The position numbers and the translations under genes were made by a program. A DNA stretch of 64,000 nt from JBHHYU01 sp046757725 (GTDB lineage Bacteria > Desulfobacterota > Binatia > UBA9968), in contig JBHHYU010000006.1 of the NCBI GenBank assembly GCA_046757725.1, forward strand, positions 21,591 through 85,590, in the 5' to 3' direction. Position 1 is the first letter of the stretch, and each line of letters begins with the position of its first letter. The notes below the pieces were generated by a model. The model saw only the letters and a program-made list of their open reading frames with translations, searched no databases and was not told the origin of the DNA. Of the stretch, positions 37,097 through 46,627 are shown piece after piece.

Positions 37097-37750
37097 GTGG
37101 ACGAATTCTCGATAAAGCGTGAAGGCGTCATTTTCATTGTATCGGCTCCCTCGGGTGCAGGTAAAACCACTCTAATTAACGGTCTTATCACGATCTTTCC
37201 GGAGATCTCGCTTTCGGTATCCTATACCACTCGTGCTCGCCGGTCAGGTGAAATTCCAGGCCGAGATTACCACTTTGTAACAGAGAAAAAATTTCAAGGC
37301 ATGCGGGCTCGGAAGGAATTTGCGGAATGGGCCACCGTGCATGGGTGTCTCTACGGTACTCCGCGATCGGGCCTGGAACAAACCATCCGGCGAGGGAGGG
37401 ATGTGTTGCTGGATATTGATGTGCAGGGTGCGGGGAAGATCAAAAGGTATTATCCTCACGCAGTCTCTATTTTTGTGCTTCCTCCCTCCTGGCAAGAGCT
37501 CGAAAGGAGGCTGGCACACCGGGGGACCGATCAGCGGGAAAGTATTCAGCAACGTCTCCAAAATGCCAGGAGTGAAATCGGAAGGATTTTGCGATATGAT
37601 TATTTCGTGATCAATCAAGAAATACGAGATGCGTTGGAATCTCTCAAGTTTATCGTGAAAGCAGAGAGACTCAGAATCTCCAGGATTAGAAAATGGCGGA
37701 TTCCTTCTCTCCAACGTGCGCTGCCGTTGAGGCATAAGGATCATGCGTAA
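37097..37750 (+). CDS. gmk: guanylate kinase
   Basis: 217 residues. IVSAPSGAGKTTL is the P-loop, SVSYTTRARRSGEIPGRDYHFV the GMP-binding segment, and ILDIDVQGAG-type sequence follows (LLDIDVQGAGKIK). It converts GMP to GDP. GTG start at 37097. The end overlaps the rel/spoT gene by 8 bp; no rpoZ (omega) gene lies between them, unlike many relatives. Confidence 0.95.
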   Translation: MDEFSIKREGVIFIVSAPSGAGKTTLINGLITIFPEISLSVSYTTRARRSGEIPGRDYHFVTEKKFQGMRARKEFAEWATVHGCLYGTPRSGLEQTIRRGRDVLLDIDVQGAGKIKRYYPHAVSIFVLPPSWQELERRLAHRGTDQRESIQQRLQNARSEIGRILRYDYFVINQEIRDALESLKFIVKAERLRISRIRKWRIPSLQRALPLRHKDHA

Positions 37751-39935
37751 AGAGCTTCGGATCGGTGACTTAGTTGGAAGGGTTCAAGGTTATCATCCTA
37801 CGGCCAATGTCGAGTTGATCCGGCAAGCGTATGATTTCTCGGCAAGGGTTCACCAGGGACAGAAGCGCCTATCCGGTGAACCTTATTTGATACACCCAAT
37901 TGCGGTGGCAGGGATCATTGCCGACTTGAAGCTCGATGTGCCGAGTGTTGTGGGCGGGCTGCTCCACGATACGGTTGAAGATACCCTGACGAGTCTGGAC
38001 GAAGTAAGAAATATTTTTGGTGAAGAGGTCGCCACGTTGGTAGATGGGGTGACAAAAATAAGCCGTGTCAACTTTGCCAGCCAGGAAGAAAAACAGGCAG
38101 AGAACTATCGTAAGATGATACTCGCCATGGCGCATGATATTCGCGTTATACTCATTAAATTAGCCGACCGTACCCATAACATGCGGACTTTGAACCACCT
38201 TTCCGCAGACAAACAGATTCTAACAGCGCAGGAAACCTTGGACATCTATGCGCCCCTGTCGCATCGTTTGGGGATTGCCTGGATCAAGTGCGAGCTGGAG
38301 GATCTGGCCCTTAAATACCTTCAGCCTGAGATCTACTATCAGTTGAAACGGAACGTGGCTAAACGAAAGGTGGATCGAGAAAAATATATTAGTGAGGTTA
38401 TTTCCATTATCAAAAAAAAGTTAGGAGCAGAGGGAATCGAAGCCGAGGTATCCGGTCGGCCTAAGCACTTCTACAGCATTTATCAAAAGATGGAGAGTCA
38501 AAACCTCGGCTACGATCAGATTTTCGACCTCGTGGCGTTCCGAATTTTAGTGGATACCGCAAGAGAATGTTACGAAACCTTAGGAGTGATCCATTCCCAT
38601 TGGAAACCGGTGGTAGGTCGTTTTAAGGATTATATTGCGTTGCCTAAGCCGAACATGTATCAGTCCCTTCATACGACCGTGATCGGTCCGCACGGGGAAC
38701 GCACGGAGATTCAGATCCGAAGCCATGAAATGCATCGGATAGCGGAGGAGGGGATTGCCTCTCATTGGCGTTACAAAGATAGCGAAGCCTTCCAATTCAA
38801 TGAGATTCAGCGGTTTACCTGGTTTCGGCAACTCCTTGAGTGGCAGCAGAACCTCCAGGACCCACAAGAGTTTCTCTACAGCATCAAAGAAGACCTCTTT
38901 TCCGAGGCGGTTTATGTTTTTACACCGAAAGGCGATCTCCTCAACTTTTCCAAGGGATCTACCGTGATTGATTTTGCCTATCGCATCCATTCAGAGGTGG
39001 GTCAACACTGTTCCGGGGCCAGGGTGAACGGGCAGCTAGTTCCCCTTAAATATATTCTACGAAGCGGGGATACGGTTGAAATTATCACGACCCCTCAGCA
39101 GAGTCCGGCCCGGGATTGGCTCAAGCTGGTCAAAAGTCCAAGGGCAAAAGGAAGGATTAGAAATTGGCTCAAATCCCAACAGAGAAATAAGAGCGTAGCC
39201 CTCGGACAGCAAATTCTGGAGGGAGATTTCAAGCGTTACAAACTCCATTACACCGCCTTGCGGCGGGAGGGTAAGATAGAGGCCATTGCCAGGGAACTCG
39301 GAATGAAGGATGAGGAGTCCCTCCTGGCAGGTACGGGATATGGCAAAATTATGCCGCGTCAAGTCTTGGCTAAATTGCTCCCGCCGGAAAAACTGGAGGA
39401 TGGCAAGCAACAGTCAGAGGGGACTCTGGAACGCTTGTTCCGCCTTGTCGCGGGCCAACGACGAGGTTTCGGCGTTAAGGTTAACGGCGTGGGGGACAGC
39501 CTGGTTCGGTTTGCTCGGTGCTGCCATCCGTTACCGGGAGAGGCGATTATCGGCTATATCACCCGAGGTAGGGGGGTAACCGTTCATATCTCCAACTGTC
39601 CTACTGTCCTGGAGAGCGACCCACAGCGTAAGGTTGACGTGAGTTGGCAGGATGACGGGCAGATTCCGCGCCCCATAAAGGTTCAAGTTAGCTGCGTGGA
39701 TCGACCCGGACTCCTCGCAGCGATCAGTGCGGCTATCACGGGTGCGGACGTCAATATTATTCGTGCTCAGATTCGGACCTTTCCGGATCAGAAGGCTGTT
39801 AATACTTTTGAGGTCATGCTCTCGAATTCAAATCAACTCAAGCGCGTCCTCCGCAATGTCTTGAAGGTAAAAGGCGTATATAAGGCAGTCAGGGCGAAGG
39901 GTGAGGAAGCCGCCGTTAAAGAGATAATGGATTAA
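37743..39935 (+). CDS. spoT: bifunctional (p)ppGpp synthetase/hydrolase Rel/SpoT
   Basis: 730 residues with the complete long-RSH architecture. The HD hydrolase has LLHDTVEDT at about residue 75, the synthetase contains FDLVAFRILVD and ALPKPNMYQSLHTTV, the TGS domain includes VYVFTPKGDLL, and a C-terminal ACT domain starts near VQVSCVDRPGLLAAIS. Both catalytic halves look intact, so it should both make and degrade (p)ppGpp. It converges with rpmB. Confidence 0.95.
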   Translation: MRKELRIGDLVGRVQGYHPTANVELIRQAYDFSARVHQGQKRLSGEPYLIHPIAVAGIIADLKLDVPSVVGGLLHDTVEDTLTSLDEVRNIFGEEVATLVDGVTKISRVNFASQEEKQAENYRKMILAMAHDIRVILIKLADRTHNMRTLNHLSADKQILTAQETLDIYAPLSHRLGIAWIKCELEDLALKYLQPEIYYQLKRNVAKRKVDREKYISEVISIIKKKLGAEGIEAEVSGRPKHFYSIYQKMESQNLGYDQIFDLVAFRILVDTARECYETLGVIHSHWKPVVGRFKDYIALPKPNMYQSLHTTVIGPHGERTEIQIRSHEMHRIAEEGIASHWRYKDSEAFQFNEIQRFTWFRQLLEWQQNLQDPQEFLYSIKEDLFSEAVYVFTPKGDLLNFSKGSTVIDFAYRIHSEVGQHCSGARVNGQLVPLKYILRSGDTVEIITTPQQSPARDWLKLVKSPRAKGRIRNWLKSQQRNKSVALGQQILEGDFKRYKLHYTALRREGKIEAIARELGMKDEESLLAGTGYGKIMPRQVLAKLLPPEKLEDGKQQSEGTLERLFRLVAGQRRGFGVKVNGVGDSLVRFARCCHPLPGEAIIGYITRGRGVTVHISNCPTVLESDPQRKVDVSWQDDGQIPRPIKVQVSCVDRPGLLAAISAAITGADVNIIRAQIRTFPDQKAVNTFEVMLSNSNQLKRVLRNVLKVKGVYKAVRAKGEEAAVKEIMD

Positions 39936-39965
39936 AGGAGTTAGAAATGAATCCAAGGCGCGGGG

Positions 39966-40157
39966 TCATGCGACCTTTTCAACCCGACCAGAGTGGATGC
40001 ATTGGGTACAGACCAGAATGCGCTGGACGTGACCCTTTAACCGGGCCCGCACTCTTTGGAGATTGGGCCGCCAGATTCTCTTTGTTTTATTGTTAGCGTG
40101 ACTGACGTTATGTCCGACGGATCGTCCTTTTCCACAAATGGAACAAACTCTTGCCAT
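39966..40157 (-). CDS. rpmB: 50S ribosomal protein L28 (Cys-containing form)
   Basis: 63 residues: [29 protein letters not shown] N-terminus and RILVCTQC near the C-terminus. Two CxxC pairs mark it as the zinc-binding C+ form. It follows rfaE2 on the same strand with 2 bp between them; the ribosome site AAGAGG lies in the last codons of rfaE2. Confidence 0.95.
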   Translation of the reverse strand: MARVCSICGKGRSVGHNVSHANNKTKRIWRPNLQRVRARLKGHVQRILVCTQCIHSGRVEKVA

Positions 40158-40159
40158 GG

Positions 40160-40633
40160 TTACCTCTTACACATCCTTTCAATTATCTGCGTGGAGGAAT
40201 AGCCTTCCAGGTAAGGAATAACAACCACGCTCCCCCCGTCTTTTTTAACTAAATCCGCGCCAACGATCTTGCTCTTGTCCCAATCCCCACCTTTGACCAA
40301 CACATTGGGTCGTAATTCGCGAATGGTCGCGAGCGGATCCGGCTCTTCAAATAACGTAACCAAGTCTACCATTTCCAGCGCGGCAATCAACTCCGTTCTA
40401 TCCTTTTCACGAAGGACCGGCCGATCGGGCCCTTTAATTCGTTTCACTGACCTATCGCTGTTCAGAGCAACGATCAGCAGATCGCCCAGTTTGCGAGCCT
40501 CTTGAAGTAGATGTAGGTGCCCCGGGTGCAGGACATCAAAGCAACCGTTGGTGAAAACAACTTTTTGGCCTTCCTTTTTCGCTTTAGCGACAATACTCTT
40601 GACCTCGTCGATGCGCCTAATTTTTTCGTGCAC
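40160..40633 (-). CDS. rfaE2: D-glycero-beta-D-manno-heptose-1-phosphate adenylyltransferase (RfaE domain II)
   Basis: 157 residues of the nucleotidyltransferase superfamily. [19 protein letters not shown] contains the HxGH motif, [13 protein letters not shown] and a C-terminal [10 protein letters not shown] segment are conserved. It makes ADP-heptose, completing the pathway with RfaE1 and GmhB in this window; gmhA and the epimerase hldD are not seen. Transcribed with rpmB. Confidence 0.93.
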   Translation of the reverse strand: MHEKIRRIDEVKSIVAKAKKEGQKVVFTNGCFDVLHPGHLHLLQEARKLGDLLIVALNSDRSVKRIKGPDRPVLREKDRTELIAALEMVDLVTLFEEPDPLATIRELRPNVLVKGGDWDKSKIVGADLVKKDGGSVVVIPYLEGYSSTQIIERMCKR

Positions 40634-40909
40634 TATAGATAAACGGGTAGCATGTTCCTAAATCGAAATCAACGACAGGAACCTTCCAACGAAGCTTTGG
40701 TGGAACAGAGAAATCGCGTAGTTAGATCAAACACTTTATCCTGCTGGCTTACCTGTCTGGCAGTAGCGCATGATCCTTATTGACTCTTTCGACCTTACGC
40801 GTTTATATTGCGGGCGATCTCGTGGGGGGGGTAGGGAATTTCTGTAAGTGCTTTGACTGGCATCGCAAAACATGCGTTATTAGAAACAAACACGTGATAG
40901 GTAACGATA

Positions 40910-41830
40910 GTGAGCGGCAAACAGTTTACAGACGATGCCTCTGGCATTATCTTGGTCGGCGGCAAAAGCTCGCGTATGGGGCATGCTAAGGCATTGCTTC
41001 TCTTTGATGGTGAGCCGCTTATCGTGCACATCGTGCGCAACCTTAGGGGCCTGTTTGGTGAACTTGTTGTTGTGGCTGCCCCCGAGCAGGAACTGCCCTC
41101 GTTGCCGGTGAGGCTGGTACGAGACGAGGTCGCTTATCAGGGGCCGGTAGGCGGGATTTACTACGGGATCAGTGCGGCGACCAGCAATAACTGCTTTGTA
41201 ACTTCGTGCGACGTGCCCTTTCTAAATCTTTCCTTGGTTTCATACCTCTTATCTCAGATCTCGGATCACGACGTGGTTGTACCCACCTGGGAGGGTCGTC
41301 TTCAGCCATTGCAAGCCGTTTACCGGAGAAGTGTCGCCCCAATCCTAGAGAAGCAGCTGAACCGAGGCGAGTTGCGGCCGGTCTTCCTGTTTCCAAAGGT
41401 CCGTACTCGGAAGATTACTGAACAAGAGATCCGTACTGTTGATCCAAAGGGATTGAGTTTTCTCAATATGAACACGCCGGAGGCATACCAAGCGGCTTTG
41501 GCGCGGTGGCACGAGTTGCATGCTCATAGCGACTCAGCTCATGAAAAAGTTGTTTCTTGTACCGTGGAACTTTTCGGTGTCGCTCGCCTACTGGCAAAGA
41601 CCCGAAAGGTCTCTCTTGCGCTGCCACAGGAGGCCACTCTCTCCCACGTCTTTTCGGCTCTGGCCGAAAGGCTGCCGACTTTGGTAGGCCCGGTTATCAC
41701 CCCTGATAGAAATAACCTCACCAGCGGTAACGCTTGCAACATGAATGGTCTAGACTTTGTGCGGAACCCGAGCGTCAAGGTCAATCCGGGGGATAGTATT
41801 TTTCTTATCTCTGCCGACGCGGGAGGCTGA
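40910..41830 (+). CDS. mobA-moaD: fusion: MobA-type cofactor guanylyltransferase + MoaD-type sulfur carrier
   Basis: 306 residues in one frame. Residues of about 10-200 form a MobA nucleotidyltransferase (GIILVGGKSSRMGHAKALL, TSCDVPFL). Residues of about 215-306 form a ubiquitin-like MoaD/ThiS domain that ends exactly in AGG, the C-terminal Gly-Gly used for thiocarboxylation. MobA attaches GMP to molybdopterin; MoaD donates sulfur in pterin synthesis. The stop is 3 bp before the aldehyde oxidoreductase gene, so the pair probably supplies its tungsto- or molybdopterin. GTG start at 40910. Confidence 0.85.
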   Translation: MSGKQFTDDASGIILVGGKSSRMGHAKALLLFDGEPLIVHIVRNLRGLFGELVVVAAPEQELPSLPVRLVRDEVAYQGPVGGIYYGISAATSNNCFVTSCDVPFLNLSLVSYLLSQISDHDVVVPTWEGRLQPLQAVYRRSVAPILEKQLNRGELRPVFLFPKVRTRKITEQEIRTVDPKGLSFLNMNTPEAYQAALARWHELHAHSDSAHEKVVSCTVELFGVARLLAKTRKVSLALPQEATLSHVFSALAERLPTLVGPVITPDRNNLTSGNACNMNGLDFVRNPSVKVNPGDSIFLISADAGG

Positions 41831-41833
41831 GCG

Positions 41834-43741
41834 ATGTACGGGTTTCATGGTCGACTGCTCCATATTGATCTTACCACGAGAACTCACCGGTGGCGTAACC
41901 TTGAAGAACGCCGCCTGCGGGCGTTCTTAGGCGGCATCGGTCTTGGCACTAGCCTGCTCTACGATTTCGCCCCATCAGGGGTTGAGCCCCTTTCTCCAGC
42001 CAACCCGTTGATCTTTACCAGCGCGCCACTGGTGGGCACCGGTCTCACCACCACAGCGAAATTTGCCGTAGTCACCAAATCCCCGCTCACCGGGTTTATC
42101 GCTGATTCACTTTCCTCCAGCTTCTTTGCCCTCGAGCTGAAGCGCACCGGTCTTGACGCTGTGGTGATCACCGGCCAGGCTGCTTCTGCAGTATACCTGT
42201 TTATCAGCAACGAAAATGTAGAGATGAGGGAAGGAAAACACCTGTGGGGAAGAAGCGCCAGCGAGACTGAGACCATCATTCGTTCTGAGCTCAAGGATGA
42301 GGGGGTACGGGTAGCGGCCATTGGCAAGGCCGGTGAAAATCGCGTACGTTTCGCCACTATCAGCAACGAGGGCCGCCATGCTGGGCGGGGCGGCGTTGGC
42401 GCGGTGATGGGGTCAAAAAACCTGAAGGCCATTGCTCTGTGTGGCCATGATGGGGTCCATGTAGCCGATCCAAAAGGGGTCGAGGCCATCGCCGAGTCAA
42501 TGCGGCACCGGAGCCTGGGCACGCTAACCGCCAAGTACCGACAGATCGGCACTGTGGCAAATCTGGCGGTGTTCAACCGTCTCGGCACCTTGCCCAGTCG
42601 AAATTTTCAGCAGTCGACCTTCGACCACGCCGAAGCTCTGAGCGGGGAAAGCCTAACGGAGAACAACTTCAGCCGCAGGCATGGCTGTGCCTCCTGCACG
42701 ATCCAGTGCGAACGCCTGTTCAAATCTCTGGCTGGAGAGGAACAACGCCTGGAATACGAGACTCTCTTTGCCCTCGGTCCCCTTTGTGGCATTGAGGATC
42801 CGGATGTGGTCCTACGCGCTGCCCATCTTTGTGACCTCTATGGCCTCGATACCATCAGCACCGGTGGTACACTTGCCTGGGCGATGGAGTGTGCGGAGAA
42901 GAGGTTGTTGCCTGAAGCCCCCGGCGGCGGGCTGCGCTTTGGTAATGGTGATGGTCTGCTGGCAATTATTCCGGCGATTGCCGGGCGCAGTGGCCTCGGC
43001 GCCCTGCTGGCCGAAGGCTCAAGGGGAGCCGCTATGAAGGTTGGCAAAGACGCGATGTACTGTGCAATGCACGTCAAGGGGCTGGAACTACCCGGGTATG
43101 AACCGCGCAGCATGAAAACCATGGCACTGGGGCTAGCGGTAAGCCCACGCGGAGCCTGCCACAACCGTTCTGGCGCCTACGAAGCCGACTTCTCAGGACA
43201 GGTCGATCGCTTGAGTGGAGATGCTGGCCGGGGCGCTCTGGTTGTGGCCTCGGAAGATTTTGCTGCGGTGCTGGACTCGCTGATTGTTTGCAAGTTCCTG
43301 CGCAAGTGCTTTAACGACTTTTATGCTGAGAGTGCGGATCTGCTCAGCAAGGTTACCGGCTGGCCTTGCTCTAACGGTGAGCTACGCCGGGTCGGCGAAC
43401 GGATCCATACGCTCAAGAAACTGTTCAATCTGCGTGAGGGGTGGCGGCCGGAGGATGACTGGCTACCTCCACGATTGCTGGGCGAGGCCCTCCCGACCGG
43501 CGTGGCCCAGGGCGTAGGGTTGGCCCCGGCCGAGCTGCGAGAGATGATCCAGGGGTATTACCGGGAGAGAGAATGGGATGAGAGCGGTTTTGTTCCGGAA
43601 AAGAAGTTAAAGGAGTTGGGACTGCTGATGCCTTACCATGTCTCTCCCTTTGTACAAGAAACAAAGGGAGGAGACGGAGATGTGCCACCGAACCTCTCTG
43701 TCCCTGTCTCAAACCTCTATCTTAAACCAAGGGAGGAATAG
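41834..43741 (+). CDS. aor: aldehyde ferredoxin oxidoreductase (tungsten/molybdopterin)
   Basis: 635 residues of the AOR family. The N-terminal domain starts GFHGRLLHIDLTT and contains FTSAPLVGTG; Cys285, Cys288 and Cys292 (CASCTIQC) plus a Cys near residue 480 (LIVCKFLRKC region) ligate the 4Fe-4S cluster. Pterin-binding loops such as GRGGVGAVMGSKNLKAI are intact. The enzyme oxidises aldehydes to acids, or runs in reverse, with ferredoxin. Coupled with the MobA-MoaD fusion upstream and a 59-codon gene downstream. Confidence 0.93.
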   Translation: MYGFHGRLLHIDLTTRTHRWRNLEERRLRAFLGGIGLGTSLLYDFAPSGVEPLSPANPLIFTSAPLVGTGLTTTAKFAVVTKSPLTGFIADSLSSSFFALELKRTGLDAVVITGQAASAVYLFISNENVEMREGKHLWGRSASETETIIRSELKDEGVRVAAIGKAGENRVRFATISNEGRHAGRGGVGAVMGSKNLKAIALCGHDGVHVADPKGVEAIAESMRHRSLGTLTAKYRQIGTVANLAVFNRLGTLPSRNFQQSTFDHAEALSGESLTENNFSRRHGCASCTIQCERLFKSLAGEEQRLEYETLFALGPLCGIEDPDVVLRAAHLCDLYGLDTISTGGTLAWAMECAEKRLLPEAPGGGLRFGNGDGLLAIIPAIAGRSGLGALLAEGSRGAAMKVGKDAMYCAMHVKGLELPGYEPRSMKTMALGLAVSPRGACHNRSGAYEADFSGQVDRLSGDAGRGALVVASEDFAAVLDSLIVCKFLRKCFNDFYAESADLLSKVTGWPCSNGELRRVGERIHTLKKLFNLREGWRPEDDWLPPRLLGEALPTGVAQGVGLAPAELREMIQGYYREREWDESGFVPEKKLKELGLLMPYHVSPFVQETKGGDGDVPPNLSVPVSNLYLKPREE

Positions 43742-43744
43742 GCC

Positions 43745-43924
43745 ATGCCGACGGATGAAACACGGCGTTTACTAAAGGTGTTTGGCGTTGCAGTGACCGC
43801 GCTCGAGGATGCCGTTGAAAAAAGTGCACCGGCCGAAGAGCTGTCGAGGGCAAAAACGGAAGTGAAAAACCGCCTTGGGGAGGTTCAGGCCCTCCTGAAT
43901 AGGCTTAGCTCCAAGAAGGAGTGA
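43745..43924 (+). CDS. small helical protein of unknown function (59 aa)
   Basis: ATG 43745 follows the aor stop by 3 bp, with a GGAGGAAT ribosome site at 43732-43739. The product is acidic/basic amphipathic throughout (TALEDAVEKSAPAEELSRA and VKNRLGEVQALLNRLSSKK), predicted to form two helices, with no Cys. Position suggests a partner or chaperone of the aldehyde oxidoreductase. No family recognised. Confidence 0.65.
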   Translation: MPTDETRRLLKVFGVAVTALEDAVEKSAPAEELSRAKTEVKNRLGEVQALLNRLSSKKE

Positions 43925-43970
43925 GCCGCCGGCAGGTTCATATATGCTCCGGGTCTCAGAGAGGTAAGGC

Positions 43971-44726
43971 ATGTCTGAGTCCAGTTTTTTACAGGGGTTT
44001 CGCTTCCTTCAGGAGGGGCTTTACGATCAGGCGATTACGGCCTTTCAAGAGCTTCTGAAGCATCAACCGGACCTCGCAGAAGGGCATTTTAACCTCGGAA
44101 ATGCCTACATAGGACAAAGAGATTATACGCGTGCCCTGGTGGCTTATCGGGAAGCCATCCGTCTGAAGCCTCGATTCCCCCAGGCCTATACCAATGTAGG
44201 TTTTATTTATGCGAGGCTGGGGCAGCCTGAGCGAGCCCTGGCAGCTTTTCATGAGGCCATTGAGACGCAGCCGGATTTTGCGGAAGCCTACGTGCAGATC
44301 GGACTCACGTACCTTGAGCAAGGGCGCTATGATGATGCTGTAGCCAGCTTACAGAAGGCGACGCAATACGCTCCGCAGCATGGGGTAGCCTACAGAGCTT
44401 TGGGGCTCGCCTATCTGCGATGTGCCGCGTACGCAGAAGCGGCTGAGGCCTTAAAAACGGCTATGCGGCTACTTCCGGAGGATGCCGAGACGCACTTCCA
44501 TCTCGGCATGGTGCTGTATGAACAGGGTAATTATGCCGCTGCGTGTGACCTACTTACCTGTGCGGTGAGCCTCGAGCCTGAAAATCCACAGGCACATTTT
44601 AATCTAGCGCTGGCCTATCTTGCCTGGGGTAATAGTAAGAAGGCCGAGGAGCACTGCGTAAGGCTCCAAGGCCTCGAATCTTCTCTTGCCGCCGAGCTGC
44701 GTCAGGAGATTGATCGCTTGCGTTGA
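43971..44726 (+). CDS. tetratricopeptide repeat protein
   Basis: 251 residues made almost wholly of about seven TPR units (for example [58 protein letters not shown]). No signal peptide or catalytic domain is apparent, so it is probably a cytosolic protein-interaction scaffold. It is 46 bp from the 59-codon gene and might belong to the same operon. It ends 13 bp from the convergent reverse gene. Confidence 0.88.
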   Translation: MSESSFLQGFRFLQEGLYDQAITAFQELLKHQPDLAEGHFNLGNAYIGQRDYTRALVAYREAIRLKPRFPQAYTNVGFIYARLGQPERALAAFHEAIETQPDFAEAYVQIGLTYLEQGRYDDAVASLQKATQYAPQHGVAYRALGLAYLRCAAYAEAAEALKTAMRLLPEDAETHFHLGMVLYEQGNYAAACDLLTCAVSLEPENPQAHFNLALAYLAWGNSKKAEEHCVRLQGLESSLAAELRQEIDRLR

Positions 44727-44739
44727 GGGGTGATAGCGT

Positions 44740-45855
44740 TTACCAAAGCTGTGACTTCCCTCCTTGCACCCACCAATTGTCGCGTGCACGGATCTCCATT
44801 TCATATCCCTTCCCCGATTGCCGTGCCAGCTCATAACACCTCTTGGCCAAGGCTAAATCAATGATGCCTTGGCCGCCCTGGTTCTTGTAAAGAATGATTT
44901 GCCTGTCGTCCGTTCTCCCCTTGGCATTTCCAGCGAGCACATCCGCGATGTCCACCACCCTGTCCCAGGTGATGACCCCCTCCTGCACGGGCCAGTAGAT
45001 ATCTCCTTGCTGGGAATCTATCGCTTGCTCCTTAGAGAGGGCCACAATGAAGCTACATCTCCTGAGGGTCCCATCATCGATCTCTCTGCGCGGGGCGGAG
45101 ATGTTTCCGCTCTTGACCAATTCGATATTGCTGCCGATGACTGAAATTATATACTGCCCTTCTTCGAGCCAGGAACCGTCAATGACAGGCACATTGGTAT
45201 TCGTCATGCACAGGATAATATCGACATCTTTGGCCGCCAACCGAGGATCATCCACGGTTTCAATCGGCACACCGGTGGTCTCACCCATCCTCGTGGCAAA
45301 TGCCTCTCTATGGGATGGCGTTGGGCTGTAGACCTTCGCGCTCTCAATCTTTCTCAGCTCTGTTAGGCCTAGAAAGGTTGAGCTGGCTTGGTGACCTGAG
45401 CCAAAAATACCAACCCGTGTAGCATCGCGGCGCGCAAAGTGATCAAGGCCGGCCAAGCTGGTAGCAGGAGTGCGCAAGTCCGCCGTACCCCCTACGTGTC
45501 GGGGGCGATGAGCCATTATTCCCAAAAGAGTTCCGCTATCGACATCGTAAATCAGCGCAAGCTCAGTCTGGTCGGGATTATAAGGAGGTCTTTTCTGGAC
45601 AGTCCCTTGTATGGCCTTGCGATGGAGGGCCACCTGGGCTCCGATAGCGCCGTAACTCGACGATCCGCCCGCGTAGATATTCAGAACGGTATCATAGGGT
45701 ACTTCTCCCATATTTCGGTGGATGTGTAGCCTCTTGCGGGGAGCATTGGTCCCTAGCGGACTGGAAATGTCCTTCAGGGCGCTTTCAGCAATGCTGACGG
45801 CTTCTTTCAATGGAATAAGTTCATCTACATCATCTGAATGAAAAAAAAGCGCCAT
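44740..45855 (-). CDS. ornithine cyclodeaminase/mu-crystallin family protein
   Basis: A 371-residue protein with the OCD/mu-crystallin fold. Near residue 145 lies RVGIFGSGHQASS, the NAD-binding glycine loop; the substrate region includes GGTADLRTPATSL, and ILCMTNTNVPV follows the cofactor. Family reactions include ornithine cyclodeamination, alanine dehydrogenation and ketimine reduction. At 371 residues it is longer than the usual ~320, and specificity cannot be told. A GGGAGGAG ribosome site lies just before the ATG. Confidence 0.83.
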   Translation of the reverse strand: MALFFHSDDVDELIPLKEAVSIAESALKDISSPLGTNAPRKRLHIHRNMGEVPYDTVLNIYAGGSSSYGAIGAQVALHRKAIQGTVQKRPPYNPDQTELALIYDVDSGTLLGIMAHRPRHVGGTADLRTPATSLAGLDHFARRDATRVGIFGSGHQASSTFLGLTELRKIESAKVYSPTPSHREAFATRMGETTGVPIETVDDPRLAAKDVDIILCMTNTNVPVIDGSWLEEGQYIISVIGSNIELVKSGNISAPRREIDDGTLRRCSFIVALSKEQAIDSQQGDIYWPVQEGVITWDRVVDIADVLAGNAKGRTDDRQIILYKNQGGQGIIDLALAKRCYELARQSGKGYEMEIRARDNWWVQGGKSQLW

Positions 45856-46280
45856 AAATCAACTCCTCCCTCTATGCCGGCCTAAGTTTTAACAGCGAGC
45901 AGCAGACTGATTTCTGCTCGATCCGCTCTGCCTTTCTAAAAAACAATGAAAAGGGACAGAACAGGAAAAGAACTATCGTACCACTGTTTGGTCGTCAAGC
46001 TTGGTTAACTTCCAAAAGCGCTAGCGGAGTGGGCCGGGAGGGGAGACGGCCGTCTCTTAAAATTTAAACTTTGCCAGCAACACACAGCACCTGTTTGAGT
46101 CGCAACATCAGACTAAATAGACTCCCTCTTACCTATTCCTGCTGAACCTGCCGCACAGCACATTGAGCAAGGGGTTACATGGTGATTCAGGAGAATTGAC
46201 CGGCTTGAGCCCACTTCAGTCCATAGCAGTGGGACACCCCTTTGGTGGGAGTGCAGATGCGGGTAAGAAGCGTCCGCCCC
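45856..46280. other. non-coding stretch between two reverse-strand genes
   Basis: About 425 bp without a believable gene. It contains a perfect 14-bp palindrome gagacggccgtctc at 46043-46056 followed by an A/T-rich run, possibly a protein-binding site. The rest shows nothing I recognise. Confidence 0.5.
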
Positions 46281-46311
46281 AAAAAAGGGGACGGGTATGG
46301 CTCCCGTCCCC
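46281..46311 (-). terminator. intrinsic terminator of the small secreted-protein gene
   Basis: Read on the reverse strand, a GC-rich hairpin with arms ggggacggg and cccgtcccc (46287-46311) is followed directly by six T residues (46286-46281). It lies about 30 bp past the stop codon at 46340. Confidence 0.85.
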
Positions 46312-46339
46312 TTCTCGATCTCAAAAAGAGAACTACTTA

Positions 46340-46627
46340 TTATTTTACACTGACTTTGCTAGCGGTCTTGCGATCATCGTCCGCGTCATAGGTTGCCTTG
46401 ATTGATTGGCCTTCCTTGATGTCGGAGCGGTCGTCCACGCCCTTTAAATCGGTGCGGCTACCGCTAATCCGGATCTTCACCGACTTGCACGGGTTCTTAA
46501 CAGTAATGTAACGGCCATCCCGCTCGATTTTCACCACCTTTCCTTTGATCTCGGCGGCTACGAGCCAGCCTGCTACGGAAAGGGTAAAAAGGGTCATTAA
46601 AACAAGGCTTAATAGTTTCTTACTCAT
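46340..46627 (-). CDS. small secreted protein of unknown function
   Basis: 95 residues. A signal peptide (KKLLSLVLMTLFTLSVAGW, cleavage probably after VAA) precedes a ~70-residue beta-rich domain: EIKGKVVKIERDGRYITVK and QSIKATYDADDDRKTASKV resemble small OB-like periplasmic domains (DUF5666-type). A strong AAGGAGG site precedes the ATG and an intrinsic terminator follows, so it is a stand-alone transcription unit. Role unknown. Confidence 0.75.
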   Translation of the reverse strand: MSKKLLSLVLMTLFTLSVAGWLVAAEIKGKVVKIERDGRYITVKNPCKSVKIRISGSRTDLKGVDDRSDIKEGQSIKATYDADDDRKTASKVSVK

